Part shown: positions 28,351-37,485 of the stretch, piece by piece
How the letters are laid out: each line of letters opens with the position of its first letter
How positions within the stretch are numbered: the stretch's first letter is position 1
Assembly: GCA_963575745.1 (NCBI GenBank)
Contig: CAUYUJ010018652.1
Location: forward strand, 141,732-182,692
Direction of reading: 5' to 3'
DNA: 40,961 nucleotides
Source of the DNA: Prorocentrum cordatum
Taxonomy: Eukaryota; Sar; Dinophyceae; Prorocentrales; Prorocentraceae
Made by a program: the position numbers and the translations under genes
Notes under the pieces: generated by a model
Databases searched by the model: none
Told to the model about the DNA's origin: nothing
What the model saw: only the letters and a program-made list of their open reading frames with translations

Positions 28351-28455
28351 GGACACAAGGGTACCCTTGAGCAGGAGGAGGAGGAGGAAGAGAAGGAAGA
28401 GGAGGAGGAGGAGGAGGAAGAGGAGGAGGAGGAGGACACAAGGGTACCCTTGAGC
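28351..28455 (+). repeat. GGA insert bracketed by perfect 22-bp direct repeats
   Basis: GGACACAAGGGTACCCTTGA plus GC at 28351-28372 and again at 28434-28455, with 61 bp of GGAGGA/GGAAGA between. The direct repeat contains the palindrome CAAGGGTACCCTTG. Confidence 0.92.
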
Positions 28456-28807
28456 TGGCAAGGTCGACCTACTAATCCGGGCCGACTGTAGCGCGGAGCG
28501 TCTCACTCACTGCGCCGGGCGGCGCACTGCGGCCTCTGTCTCCGCTGCGCCGCGCGGCTCGGCGCGGTCTTCGACCAGAACCTGGTCTTGCCCCGTCTCT
28601 GCCGTGGCCCCCTCTCGGAGAACCACGGCGGCTCGGTCAGAAGCTTCTCTAAACGAGCGCGTTTCATTACTCCCAAAGTAGCTACTCGCAAATGGCCTGG
28701 ATCCGCCGCAGGGGATCTACGATAAATTACATAAAAGCAGACATATGTTTTTCGGACGTTTGCGAGTAGGCACTTTGTGAGTAGTGGAACGCGCTCGGTG
28801 ATTCTCA

Positions 28808-29215
28808 GGTGAGAAGCCAGAAAAGTACAAGGCCTGGCGGAAGTGGGCGCGTGCGCGGATCGTGCCCAAGAATGCGCCAGAGGACGCCCACGGCTCCGCC
28901 CTGGTGACCCTCCTGATCGGCGAGGCCTTCCATCCAGGAGGTGGACAACGACCAGATTGAGAGCAGCCTGGCGGCGAGGACGTCATCTTCTCCATCCTCG
29001 ATGACCTCTACCCTGAGATGCCCGCGTCGGACCGGCTCGGCGAGGTCATGAGAGCCTGTCTTCGCCGGAGCACGGACAAGAACGAGGAGGCGAACGCCTA
29101 CACTGCTCGGGCAGTGGCCGTCTTCTCCGACGCGGAGCGCGAGGGTATCATCTTGACAGACATCGCGGCAGGCATCATAATGTTAGAAGGATGCCAGTTA
29201 GAGCTGGAGAAGTAG
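28808..29215 (+). pseudogene. copia gag-like fragment
   Basis: Frame GEKPEKYKAWRKWARARI, then EDAHGSALVTLLIGEA, is interrupted by two compensating frameshifts at about 28925-28975. It resumes as EDVIFSILDDLYPEMPASDR, LGEVMRACLRRST, then ARAVAVFSDAEREGI and IAAGIIMLEG, ending at TAG 29213-29215. The order Lys-Trp-rich start, ILDDLYPE and DRLGEV corresponds to the capsid-like gag domain of dinoflagellate copia elements as I remember it. It is inactive because of the shifts and missing C-terminal part. Confidence 0.75.
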
Positions 29216-29542
29216 GCTGTCGGCATGGCGATCGCCAGCGGCTCATGGCGCGAGAACGACGTTGCCTGTGCACTGCGTACCACGCATCGTGCTGGCCTGG
29301 GCAGGCTGTTGAGCTCCAGTCACCACGAGTTATATACGTGGCTGAACCGGAGACCCCACAAGATGTCTGGCCTGATGAGGAGGATCCCGAGTGCGATGCA
29401 CTGCTCGCCGATATGGAGTCCAAGATGATCCAGGACCCATCGACGAGCATCTCACCATCGAAGCCCTCACCAGACAGAAAGAGCAGAGGAAGCTACATGG
29501 CAAGGTGAAGCTTGGCCGAGGTTTTTTGAAGCCGGGTCTGGA

Positions 29543-29930
29543 GTGCGCTGCCACAACTGCCAGATGGTCGGACACTTCCAGAAAGGCTTCAAGGAACCTA
29601 GACTATCCACGTCGACGAGCTCAATCGCAAAACGACACGGCCAAGCCCAAGGGACAGTTCTTCGTCAGGACCGACATCCAGGCTGACGTTCAGGCCGAGT
29701 GCCTGTACACCGTGCCAGTCCTGCCCATGGGAGGTCAGGCCTTCGACCAAATGCTGAGGGCCACCATCCAGCGAAATAATTTTCGGTAGGATCGGTGCCC
29801 TAAGATCGAGCAAGACATTATGCTGTCGTCGACGCCGGGGCATGCAATCCTCGACCTTGGTTGCGCTAAGGATATGGTGGGCACGGTGACATTCGACAAG
29901 CACTTCAACGACCTGCGACGGCAACATGGT
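29543..29930 (+). pseudogene. copia zinc knuckle and protease remnants
   Basis: CHNCQMVGHFQKGF at 29549-29590 is a C-x2-C-x4-H-x4-C knuckle in which the last Cys codon reads TTC (Phe), so zinc binding is lost. About 250 bp later, in another frame, HAILDLGCAKDMVGTVTF at 29841 on corresponds to the aspartic-protease active-site loop; the usual D-T/S-G is D-L-G here. VDVQAECLYTVPVLPMGGQA-like sequence between them belongs to the linker. Confidence 0.65.
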
Positions 29931-30182
29931 CTACAGCCAGTTTGGTGGCCTTCCGCGTGCTGCTGAGAATCCCCTTACGTCGTCCACGATCGAGGATCCT
30001 GAGGCTATCTCCACGGCCGATGTCTGCTTGACTACCATAATGTGGACTGGTGGACCCTGCTACGAGGTGCTGCTTGCCAAGGGCCGTAAAAAGATCACCG
30101 AGAAGCGTCACCCGGACCTCACCGAAATATGGCTGAGATCCGGAGACGCACGCCGTGCGTGCTTGCAGTGTGAAGGTGTCCC

Positions 30183-30926
30183 GTGAGATCGAGAGGTCGC
30201 GCGCAGACAGGCTTCGTCCGCACCCTCAAGCAGGATGCGGAGGGCAAAGAGCTGGTCAAGGCGCGTTGGGTGACACGTGGCCTCAAAGTTCCAGGCGCGG
30301 TCAAGCTGGTAAATTGGAATCAGACTGCAACTCCGACAGTCTCTCAGAACGCTCGCATGCTCACCCTCCAGTTGGCAGCTTCGCATCGGTGGAAGCTGCA
30401 GATTGGTGACATTCGAGGTGCTTTCATGGAAAGCGATCCCCTGCAACGACCTGACGGCCCCCTCTTTGCGAAGCAGCCGCCAAGGGGGCTTCCTGGCCTT
30501 CATCCGAATCAAATATTCTAGCTGGTGTTGCCGCTTTACGGCCTAGACGACGCACCCGGCCGGTGGTATTCGAAGATATCAGGATGGTTCACCGACCAGG
30601 TCTCCAACGCTGGCAAGGCATGGACGCACTCCAAGCTCGATCCGTGCCTCTTCGTTCTTCGAGATGATCAGAGCCAGCTCGGCGGAGTGCTGGTATTCCA
30701 CGTCGACGACGTTCTGTTTACAGGCCAGGGGCTGACCTTCGGCGCGGCCGTCCAGAGGCTCAAGACCAAGCTTCCTTTCCACAAGTGGACCATCGGTGAG
30801 GGCAAGTACTGTGGCAGCTTGCTGAACCAGGACCAGGATACCTTCGACATTACCACCCACCAGACTACGCCCTACCAGGAGCTCAAACCATTGACAGTGC
30901 CACTTGGCCGAGGCACGATACGCTGA
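30183..30926 (+). pseudogene. copia reverse transcriptase (RVT_2) with in-frame stop
   Basis: A single frame runs through VKARWVTRGLKVPG, NWNQTATPTVSQNARMLTLQ, LQIGDIRGAFMESDPLQRPD, PPRGLPGLHPNQIF, a TAG stop at 30519-30521, then LVLPLYGLDDAPGRWYSKIS, KLDPCLFVLRDD, VLVFHVDDVLFTGQG and the KWTIGEGKYCGSLLNQ block. Catalytic Asp of DIRGAF (30408-30425) and the Asp pair of FHVDDVL (30696-30716) are preserved. The family is Ty1/copia; the wording matches dinoflagellate copies. Apart from the stop the domain is nearly complete, so decay is fairly recent here. Confidence 0.9.
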
Positions 30927-31010
30927 CTTCGCCATCACGATACGTGAGCGCTGGCTCGTCAAGCATCCAAGCCTGATGATCACATCACGGGTGCCTCCTC
31001 ACAATCTACT

Positions 31011-31304
31011 GTGGGCGACCGCAGGGTAGCCGTGGACGTGGTGATCGGTCGCGAGGGCTTGTCCAGGTCAGGGACCACACCGAGGTGGGCGCCTACAGAT
31101 CGTCAACTGGCAGACGGGCCGACCAAAGATTCGGCCGAGCCGTGCCATCCGCTCCGAGGTGTCGTCAGGACCGGCCACTACCAGATCTCCGAGGAAAGCC
31201 TGATGCTCGACCTGGCAAAGGCTGAAGGTCGAAGCCGAAAGTCCGCTAGTGGCAACGTGGAGGTGTGCTGGGTCGGAGTGATGATCAGTGCGGGCTCACT
31301 GTGA
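31011..31304 (+). pseudogene. copia RNase H C-terminal fragment
   Basis: VGDRRVAVDVVIGREGLSRS, then PRWAPTDRQLADGPTKDSAE, LRGVVRTGHYQISEESLMLD, LAKAEG and a short tail to TGA 31302-31304. The W-x-P-T-x-x-Q-L-A-D-x-x-T-K block is the hallmark end of Ty1/copia RNase H. The first half of the domain, with its catalytic acidic residues, is deleted. Confidence 0.8.
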
Positions 31305-31535
31305 GGATCTCCAAGAGTTGTGTTTCTCAGATCGGAATCCAATAGGGACTCTGTGCGCCACACACTGAACGGGCCAGACCGTCAGCCGCTACGTTGTTGG
31401 ATCATCATGACGAGAGATGTTTCTGGAGGGAGATTGGGACACCAACGACGACCAGGGTCTGCCGTAGCTTGTGGCCGAAGTTCCAGACCAGCCACTCGAT
31501 GTTGTTCGCTTTCAGCTCGCTCCAAATTCTTCAAC

Positions 31536-31970
31536 ATGATGGTGCACTTTGTGGCCTGCAATGGCCACAACTCATGCCGCACATTCATCACGACGCTTGT
31601 CTACGCCAATGAGGAGGGTGCTCCTACTCACAACTGGTCGTCCACGAAGGGCCAGATCTCAGCTAGTCTCACCCGGGGGCCCAAGTACGACAATCATCGC
31701 GTCGGCATCACCTACACGCTGACGACCAAGCGCCTGCAGGTCACTGCACCCGCTGCCATCATCAACGCTGTCGAGGTCATGCTACGTGATCTTGAGACGC
31801 GCTTCGCCCAGTTCATGGCTACCGGGGACGACTCTGTGTTCAATGGTACGCAACCTTCTGCCTCCCTTGCCATCGACACGCTGAAGGATCATACGCCTCA
31901 CGGTTATGTCATCCCGTCCGATCCTGAGGAGGCACTCGAGCAGACGACAAAGCTGGAACGTGTCAAGTAG
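31536..31970 (+). pseudogene. Unrecognised open segment downstream of copia
   Basis: From about 31536 the frame reads FNMMVHFVACNGHNSCRTFI, TTLVYANEEGAPTHNW, VEVMLRDLETRFAQFM and HTPHGYVIPSDPEEALEQTT, with a TAG at 31968-31970. The same frame continues behind the stop as EVDLGFELIHDRGSSSRLAL. This looks like protein broken by a stop. A minus-strand frame over 32153-31782 (MVLEKSLIMMALRRVEVQ) is also open. I do not recognise either. It could be cargo or 3' sequence of the retroelement, or a remnant of the gene it landed in. Confidence 0.3.
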
Positions 31971-32323
31971 GAGGTTGACCTGGGCTTCGAGCTCATCCAT
32001 GACCGTGGCAGTTCGAGCAGGCTGGCCCTGTCTTCTGAGGAGGTTCTTTTGGGCGAGCTTGTTCAAGAGGCGCGTTTGAGGTTGGCTACGTTCCCTACGC
32101 TGTACTTCCACTCGTCTGAGGGCCATCATGATCAAGGACTTCTCGAGCACCATCTAGGACAACTCCGAGACAGAGCCTCTCAAGATCGACGCCGACGACG
32201 CCGGCATGAAGGGTGAGGGGAGCGCAAGTCCTCTCGAGCTTCGCGTCGCTGAATGGCAGGATGGTGGACAGCCACGCCTCCTGATGCAAAAATTCTCCAG
32301 CCTGGTGAGGTTATTCCGTTATT

Positions 32324-32324
32324 T

Positions 32325-32355
<31 letters not shown>

Positions 32356-32374
32356 GTCTCTCTCTCTCTCTCTC
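32324..32374 (+). repeat. TCTG/TC microsatellite
   Basis: TCTGTCTGTCTGTCTCTCTC and further CT repeats, immediately after a GTGAGG donor-like motif at 32306. Confidence 0.85.
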
Positions 32375-32493
32375 TTGAGCGAAATGCGTTTTGAATCGTG
32401 TTTCGACGGACGAGTTCCTGGGATGTCCTCGATCGGAATCGAGACTTCACGAACATCTAAGTTCTGGGAGTGCTTATTCAAAGACACGTGCTG

Positions 32494-32611
32494 CTCCATA
32501 CGTGTTCATGAAAGCTCGTGTTGTATGCCGCAGCGTTATGCTCTCAGGTGCGGTGGTCGTGCCAAAACCCATCGTGGGTCACATCCGTTCCTTTTCGCCC
32601 ATGGCTCCACA
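32494..32611 (+). repeat. 118-bp direct repeat right of the copia relic
   Basis: Partner of 28130-28247 with equal length. Shared core GTGCCAAAACCCATCGTGGG and TCACATCCGTTCCTTTTCGC. Confidence 0.75.
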
Positions 32612-32651
32612 CCTCGGACCGTCAAGAAGATGAAAAACCAGTCCCCAGGAG

Positions 32652-32709
32652 AAGGTCGGGACTTCTCGAAACCCAGTACTGAACAAATCTGGACATCGCA
32701 TGTCTGGGT
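32652..32709 (+). repeat. Dispersed 60-bp repeat, copy 2
   Basis: AGGTCGGGACTTCTCGAAAC, CCAGTACTGAACAAATC and ACATCGCATGTCTGGG; related to 26629-26690 (inverted) and 33296-33351. Confidence 0.7.
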
Positions 32710-33295
32710 TCCAAGCCTCGGCATGCTTTCCAGCAGCTGTGCGTCGCCGAGAACGTTTCGGGTGTCCCATGAGGGCTCGGTCCCAGGCCGTGCGGTGACC
32801 CTGAAGGCCCCAGTCGCCCGAGACGTCCTCGGAGAGCAACCCGAGTCCCAAAACCGTGCGGTCACCCGAATCCCCACTGACTCACCACACGGTGTGGTCA
32901 CCGCACCGTTTGGGGAGCACCCGAGCGTTCCAGGGGTGCCCGATATCGTCCCGAAGGGCCACCGGAGACCCGAGTTGCGACCCAAAAGCCAAACCTCCCC
33001 AGACACCAAGGAGCGAGGTTGAAGGTGGTCTCTGGCGTTTGCGGCCGTTTCTGGAGCTCCTCGTTGCCACGGCCGAATCCCGCTCGAATTCCTGGCCAGC
33101 ACGCACATCCAACACTTTTTGCGCCGTTCGAGGTTCGAGGATCGAGGATGGAGGTTTCCAGGAGAGGTCCAGTCATCGAGTTTTGAGACCCAGATGCCAG
33201 ACGTCCAACGTCCAGAACAAACATATGGTTTTCATATTTTCAGCCTCTGGGAGCGCTTTCGGGCTCCGATTGGGATGAGAAGCCGACCCTGGGAA

Positions 33296-33351
33296 AAGGG
33301 TCGGGACATCTAAGGGACCCCGTGCTGAAAAAGTCAAGGCATCGAATGTCT
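33296..33351 (+). repeat. Dispersed 60-bp repeat, copy 3
   Basis: AAGGGTCGGGACATCTAAGG, GACCCCGTGCTGAAAAAGTC and GCATCGAATGTCTG. The 32610-33550 interval is otherwise unique; no gene is recognised there. Confidence 0.7.
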
Positions 33352-33717
33352 GCCTCGGCTCAGGATGAAGAGCTGGTCCTGGAGAAAATCCCCAGGTCTC
33401 GGACCCGTTTCCCTCGGGACCCCTTTCCTTTATGGCGACAGCCTCGGCGGCCGATGCTGCCGCCTCCCGCAGCCACGCCTACACCACATGAATCGGCACA
33501 CAGACGCCCGCTGGTGACTTCTCTTCCTGTGTCCTCAGGGAGGGCGGATGGCTAGCGGCACCTGGTGGCGAACTACGCACCGCCACCCCCCCTGAGGCAC
33601 AAGAGCAGTCCACCAGGGGGGGCGTCTGCGCTGATATGTTCTGTGGCGGAACACCTCGTGCTCCTTCCCGGGCACCGCCGGCAACTCCAGCACCACCTGG
33701 TGGGACACAGAGAACGA

Positions 33718-33812
33718 CACAAACACGTAAGCTCTCAGAGGTCCGCGCGGATTCTCATGTCCTGCGCTGGGCCTCTCCTCCCCAGGAGCGCGGAGCGCGC
33801 CAGGGTCGGCGA
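33718..33812. mobile_element. Foldback element type 1, truncated copy d
   Basis: CTCAGAGGTCCGCGCGGATT, CTCATGTCCTGCGCTGGGCC and the central GAGCGCGGAGCGCGCC are present, but the right arm is missing. Bordered on the left by GACACAGAGAACGACACAAA, which in reverse ends CCCACCAG before a block reading VVLELPAVPGKEHEVFRHRT on the minus strand. Confidence 0.65.
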
Positions 33813-34007
33813 TGGAGGCGCCGTCGGGGTGGGGAGGTTTCAACGCCGACCGGAAAGGTCGTGCCCCCCCAGAACGCTTCAACACAAGGAGACCCTGGCT
33901 GAACCCTCTGCAGGCTTTTTACCCTGCTCTTGTTGCGAGTGTTGCACTTACTGTTTCGTTGCCTCAAATGCAGTCAGGCGGCTTCCTACGTGGCCCCCCG
34001 AGAAGGA

Positions 34008-34218
34008 GGAAGACAAGGAGGGGGAGGAGGAGAGAAGGGAGGAGAGAAGAGAAGGAGGAGGCGGAGGCGGAGGAGGAGGAGGGGAGGAGAAGGAGGAGGT
34101 GAAGTGAGAGGAGGAGGAGGAGGAGGAGGAGGAGGAGGAGAAGGAGGAGGAGGAGGAGGAGGGAAGGAGGGAGGAGGAGGAGGAGGAGGAGGAGGAGGAG
34201 GAGGAGGAGGAGAAATGA
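34008..34218 (+). repeat. GGA purine tract
   Basis: GGAGGAGGA with AAG and GCGGAGGCG breaks over 210 bp. All frames are open through it by composition. Confidence 0.88.
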
Positions 34219-34249
34219 TGAGGGGAGAAGCGATCCCAAAACCACTGCC

Positions 34250-34470
34250 TGCAGGCTCAGCTGCCTCGCCCTGAGCAGCGCGCTCCGCGCCACCGCGCCC
34301 AGGGCGTCCCTCTCGCCTGAGCGGCCGCCGACAACCAGGCGCACGGCGTTCAGACCCGGCTCGCCGAAGAGCCCAGGCACGGCCCCGATGGCCTCCAACT
34401 CGGCGCACGCCCCGGCCTCGCAGGGCGGAGCCGAGACCCAAAACCGGAACGTCCGGTCGGCCATGGAAGC
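34250..34470 (-). CDS. Probable minus-strand exon, unrecognised
   Basis: Minus-strand frame MADRTFRFWVSAPPCEAGAC, AELEAIGAVPGLFGEPGLNA, VRLVVGGRSGERDALGAVAR, SALLRARQLSLQ, ending at a GC-type donor-like CTGCAG|GCAGTG. It is convincing as globular protein by composition. It is preceded on the minus strand by the GAATCG element (about 34480-34670) and the 34680-35171 exon, and followed by a purine tract. No domain is named. It probably belongs with that exon in one minus-strand gene. Confidence 0.42.
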
Positions 34471-34489
34471 GCATCGGGTCGGCAGATAT

Positions 34490-34670
34490 CGGCACTCCTG
34501 CAGATCGGAAGGCGTCGGAATCGGCATCCGCTGGCCTGGGTCGAGGCCAGCGCAAGAGGAAGTCCAAACCGAAGTCAGAATTCTGGGTCGAATCAGGTCG
34601 AGAGCGAAATCCTCGAAGTGGAATCGATTTGACTCGACAGAGTTGAAATGTCTCCTGCCTCGTCCAAGGA
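34490..34670. repeat. GAATCG-rich dispersed element, copy 2
   Basis: GTCAGAATTCTGGGTCGAAT, AGCGAAATCCTCGAAGTGGA and GAGTTGAAATGTCTCCTGCC align with 27310-27404. It sits between two minus-strand exon-like blocks, the position expected of an intron. Confidence 0.6.
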
Positions 34671-34679
34671 TGCCAGACT

Positions 34680-35171
34680 CAAGGAGACGCCGCGCCAGGG
34701 CTTCGCGTCCCAGAAACACTCCCGGAACGCGTTCAGGGCGCTCCTGAGGTCGTCGACGTGGTCGTCGGACGAGCCTGGATAGTCGTCCCCGAAACGCTTG
34801 TCGAGGTCGTCCTCGTCCTCTTCGTCTTCTTCGCCTGCGGCATCATCACCATCACCCTCTCCCTCTTCTCCGCTTTCTTCCTCTTCCTCCTCGTCTGGCG
34901 CCTCGTCCAGCATGCCTCCGACGGCGTTCGCCGCATGCCAGCCGAGGTTCCACAGGAGCGCAGAGATCGAGTGGCGCAGGTTTGGCGCCAGGACACCTCC
35001 ATGCTCCTTGAGAGCTGAAGTCGCCGCCTCGAAGCTCCGGTAGTGCTCTTCAACCTCGCCGCGCTGCTCCTTCAGGCCCCTCTTGCCTCCCGGGGCGGAG
35101 GCTGGCCAAACCCGCGCGGCTGTGCAGTGCAGAGCCGCCGACGTGGCCATGTCGGTGACTGCCCTGACCAC
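34680..35171 (-). CDS. Probable minus-strand exon, acidic linker protein
   Basis: Minus-strand frame VRAVTDMATSAALHCTAARV, then GEVEEHYRSFEAATSALKEH, LRHSISALLWNLGWHAANAV, GGMLDEAPDEEEEEESGEEG, an Asp/Glu-rich linker, then DLDKRFGDDYPGSSDDHVDD, LRSALNAFRECFWDAKPW and RGVSL. The helical part with LLWNLGWHAANAVGGML and the Trp-containing C-terminus read as genuine protein. A GAGGTGG junction near 35171 may be its acceptor. The end near 34680 adjoins the GAATCG element. Function is unknown; the plus-strand frame here is Ser/Pro low complexity. Confidence 0.45.
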
Positions 35172-36370
35172 CTCTGCGCCCTCCCTCTCCCCATGGGGGC
35201 CCTTTTCCGGCGGCGCGTACTAGGGCGGTGGCGTCAAGGGAGAGGCCATCTAGGAAGGCTGGGGGGCTTCTTCGAAGCCAGGGGCCACCTTAGGACCAGG
35301 AGGCACCTCAGAGCGCCTATGAGAAGCTGGGATAACTGCTGGCGTACCATGTGAGACCTGCTCTAGACCAGGAGCATACCGTAGACGGACCTACCCTTTC
35401 TCTGACCCTGTACTGCGCCGAACGCATCGGCCGCGTTCTCTAGAGACGCAAACATACCGCATGTGTCGACATACGTAGCCACGCCCCATGAATCTATAGA
35501 TGTGTGTATTTATATATATATATGTGTAATCTAGGCGCTTGTGGCCAGGAAGTGTAAACGGTCTTTGGCATAGACCACGCAGCGGGCAGGCACTGACCTC
35601 CAAGATAGTTGCTAACAGGGCCCCTTGCCTGCTTAGAAGCCCCCCTGGCCTTCTTAGAAGGCCGCCCACTCGCGCCAACCCCGCCGTGCGCTCCGCCCAC
35701 CTTCCACGGGCGGCGGACCCATCCGCACCCGTGCCCCCGCGGCCTGGACACCGAGGCGCAAGCCCCATGCGTACAGTCAGTCAACCCGTGCAGTCAGGAT
35801 GCGCGATAAGGATGCAAGGGCCTTGGACGCCCGATTCGAAGCTCTTCCAGCGGGGCGCAGCCAACGAAAGTGTCCAAGGACGGGCCCAGGAGGCAAGGCT
35901 GCAAGGGCACCCTTGGCGAGGTTGCCCATCCTTGCTGTGCGGGTTGACTGTGCTCGACCCCACGCACGGCAGGCTCGCATCGTGCCGACTTCGGCGTGAC
36001 CTTGAACGACCAGCCGCTCCCGAAACCGCGGTGCCGTGCATACGCGACCCCACGTGCGTACACACTCCGCGCGGGGCATCCGCGCAGGGCCGCCCCACCG
36101 TGCGCGGGGCCGCCGCCGAGGAGTCCAGACCGCGAGGCCGCGGATGCGGACTCGAACCCCGCCCACGGCCTTTGCCCAGCGCTCGCCAAACACCTCCCAC
36201 GCCTCGCGGGCCTCCTTTCCGGGGTGCGCCGAAGGAGGGGGCCAGGAAGAGGGGGGGCGCACCATGACCCGAAGCCTTGTGGATGCCATGACAGTGGACA
36301 CCCTAACAATCCTATCATTGAATTAAACATGTGTTTAAGATTCTAAGCAAATGTTAAACGTGTTTCGAGC
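35172..36370. other. No recognised feature
   Basis: GC-rich sequence with several overlapping open frames on both strands but none that reads like a domain. A small (TA)n lies at 35511-35523 and CTTAGAAG occurs twice (35633 and 35653). 35900-36250 is rich in CGCG and CCCC and gives Arg/Pro frames only. Confidence 0.4.
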
Positions 36371-36379
36371 ATGCTCCAT

Positions 36380-36625
36380 ACATGTTTGACTGAGGGGCAA
36401 CGAGAAGGGGGGGACTGGCATAGGGGGGATACATGGACCTGGAATCGGCGATACATCGCCGAGAAATCGGCGATAGGCCTCTATAGGCCTCCGATCGTAA
36501 ATTCCCATCTTCATGGGCAGGTTGGGGCTATCAGACCTCTATCGGCGATCAAGGGGCGATTGGAGATCGATGCATCCCTCCTATGCCTATCCCCCCCTTA
36601 TCGCTGCCTCTGATTAAGACATGTT
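36380..36625. mobile_element. Foldback element type 3, about 85-bp imperfect terminal inverted repeats
   Basis: Left arm ACATGTTTGACTGAGGGGCA, ACGAGAAGGGGGGACTGGCA and TAGGGGGGATACAT pairs with right arm ATGCATCCCTCCTATGCC, TATCCCCCCCTTATCGCTGC and CTCTGATTAAGACATGT. Interior contains GGCGATA/TCGCCGA palindromes and AGGCCTCTATAGGCCT. About 246 bp without coding capacity. Confidence 0.8.
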
Positions 36626-37143
36626 TAAAACATGTTCTAGGCATCTGGAAGCTAGTTGGCATCATGCTTCCTCGCGCCTGTGCGCGGACGGGGGAGGGCA
36701 GGGAACGCGCTGCAAGAGGAAGCGGGGCCATGACATCCGGGAGGCCTCTCGGCCCTGGCGCCAGGCTATCCACACGTGCGCTCTCTCTCGCGGCTGGCTG
36801 GTCCAACACAGCGCGGGCATCCGCGGGATGCGCTGGGCAGATTGCCACCGAGCGTGTGCCGAAGGGGGGGGGAGTGAGGAGTGCGTGAGTGACTGGCTCG
36901 TGGAGTCCTATCCCAGGCCCTGGGTGAAGGCTGGGCTCTGGTAGCCATGGCGCGCAAGGGAAGGAAGGATGGGACGAAGAGAGCAGAGAGACGATAGAGG
37001 AGGAGGACGAGGAGGAGGACGAGGATGAGGACGATCAGGGGCTGGTGACGGATGCATCAAAGTAACAAGTGTGCACGACAGGAGACAGGCCCATGCAGAC
37101 GCCGCAGGCGGCCCGCTTGGGGCTTAGGGGTGCACGCGATCTA

Positions 37144-37173
37144 CACACACACACACACACACGCACATAGACG

Positions 37174-37270
<97 letters not shown>

Positions 37271-37372
37271 ACGCACACGCACACACGCACACGCACACGC
37301 ACACGCACACGCACACGCACACGCACACGCACACACGCACGCACGCACACGCACACGCACGCAGACGCACAC
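37144..37372 (+). repeat. CA dinucleotide microsatellite
   Basis: (AC)n from 37144, with GCAC variants after 37260, to about 37372. His/Thr and Val/Cys reading frames here are repeat effects. Confidence 0.95.
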
Positions 37373-37377
37373 ACGGG

Positions 37378-37444
<67 letters not shown>

Positions 37445-37460
37445 ACAGACAGACAGACAC
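37378..37460 (+). repeat. CAGA and CAGG tetranucleotide microsatellites
   Basis: (CAGA)n at 37378-37410, (CAGG)n at 37410-37442, (CAGA)n at 37442-37460, a symmetrical arrangement directly after the CA repeat. Confidence 0.95.
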
Positions 37461-37485
37461 CCTCCTCGCCCCCCTCTCGGACGCC

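Larger units (their letters stand above)
28808..31304 (+). mobile_element. Degenerate Ty1/copia retrotransposon, no integrase
   Basis: The order is gag, zinc knuckle, protease, reverse transcriptase and RNase H tail. Gag-like reading GEKPEKYKAWRKWARARI starts at 28808. An altered CCHC knuckle is at 29549-29590, a protease-like LDLGCAKDMVG at about 29850-29882, reverse transcriptase at 30183-30926, and an RNase H C-terminal block APTDRQLADGPTKD at about 31085-31130. Only about 250 bp separate protease and reverse transcriptase, so integrase is deleted. The first half of RNase H is also missing around 30927-31010. Frameshifts lie near 28925-28975 and between most domains, with an in-frame TAG at 30519-30521. 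The element is dead. Similar gag and reverse-transcriptase wording is remembered from dinoflagellate genomes. Direct repeats at 28130 and 32494 are possible LTR remains. Confidence 0.9.

Noticed and set aside
35539-36267. 242-residue plus-strand frame rich in Arg, Pro and Ala
   Set aside because: Overlapping frames on both strands are equally open in this GC-rich stretch and none shows a recognisable domain.
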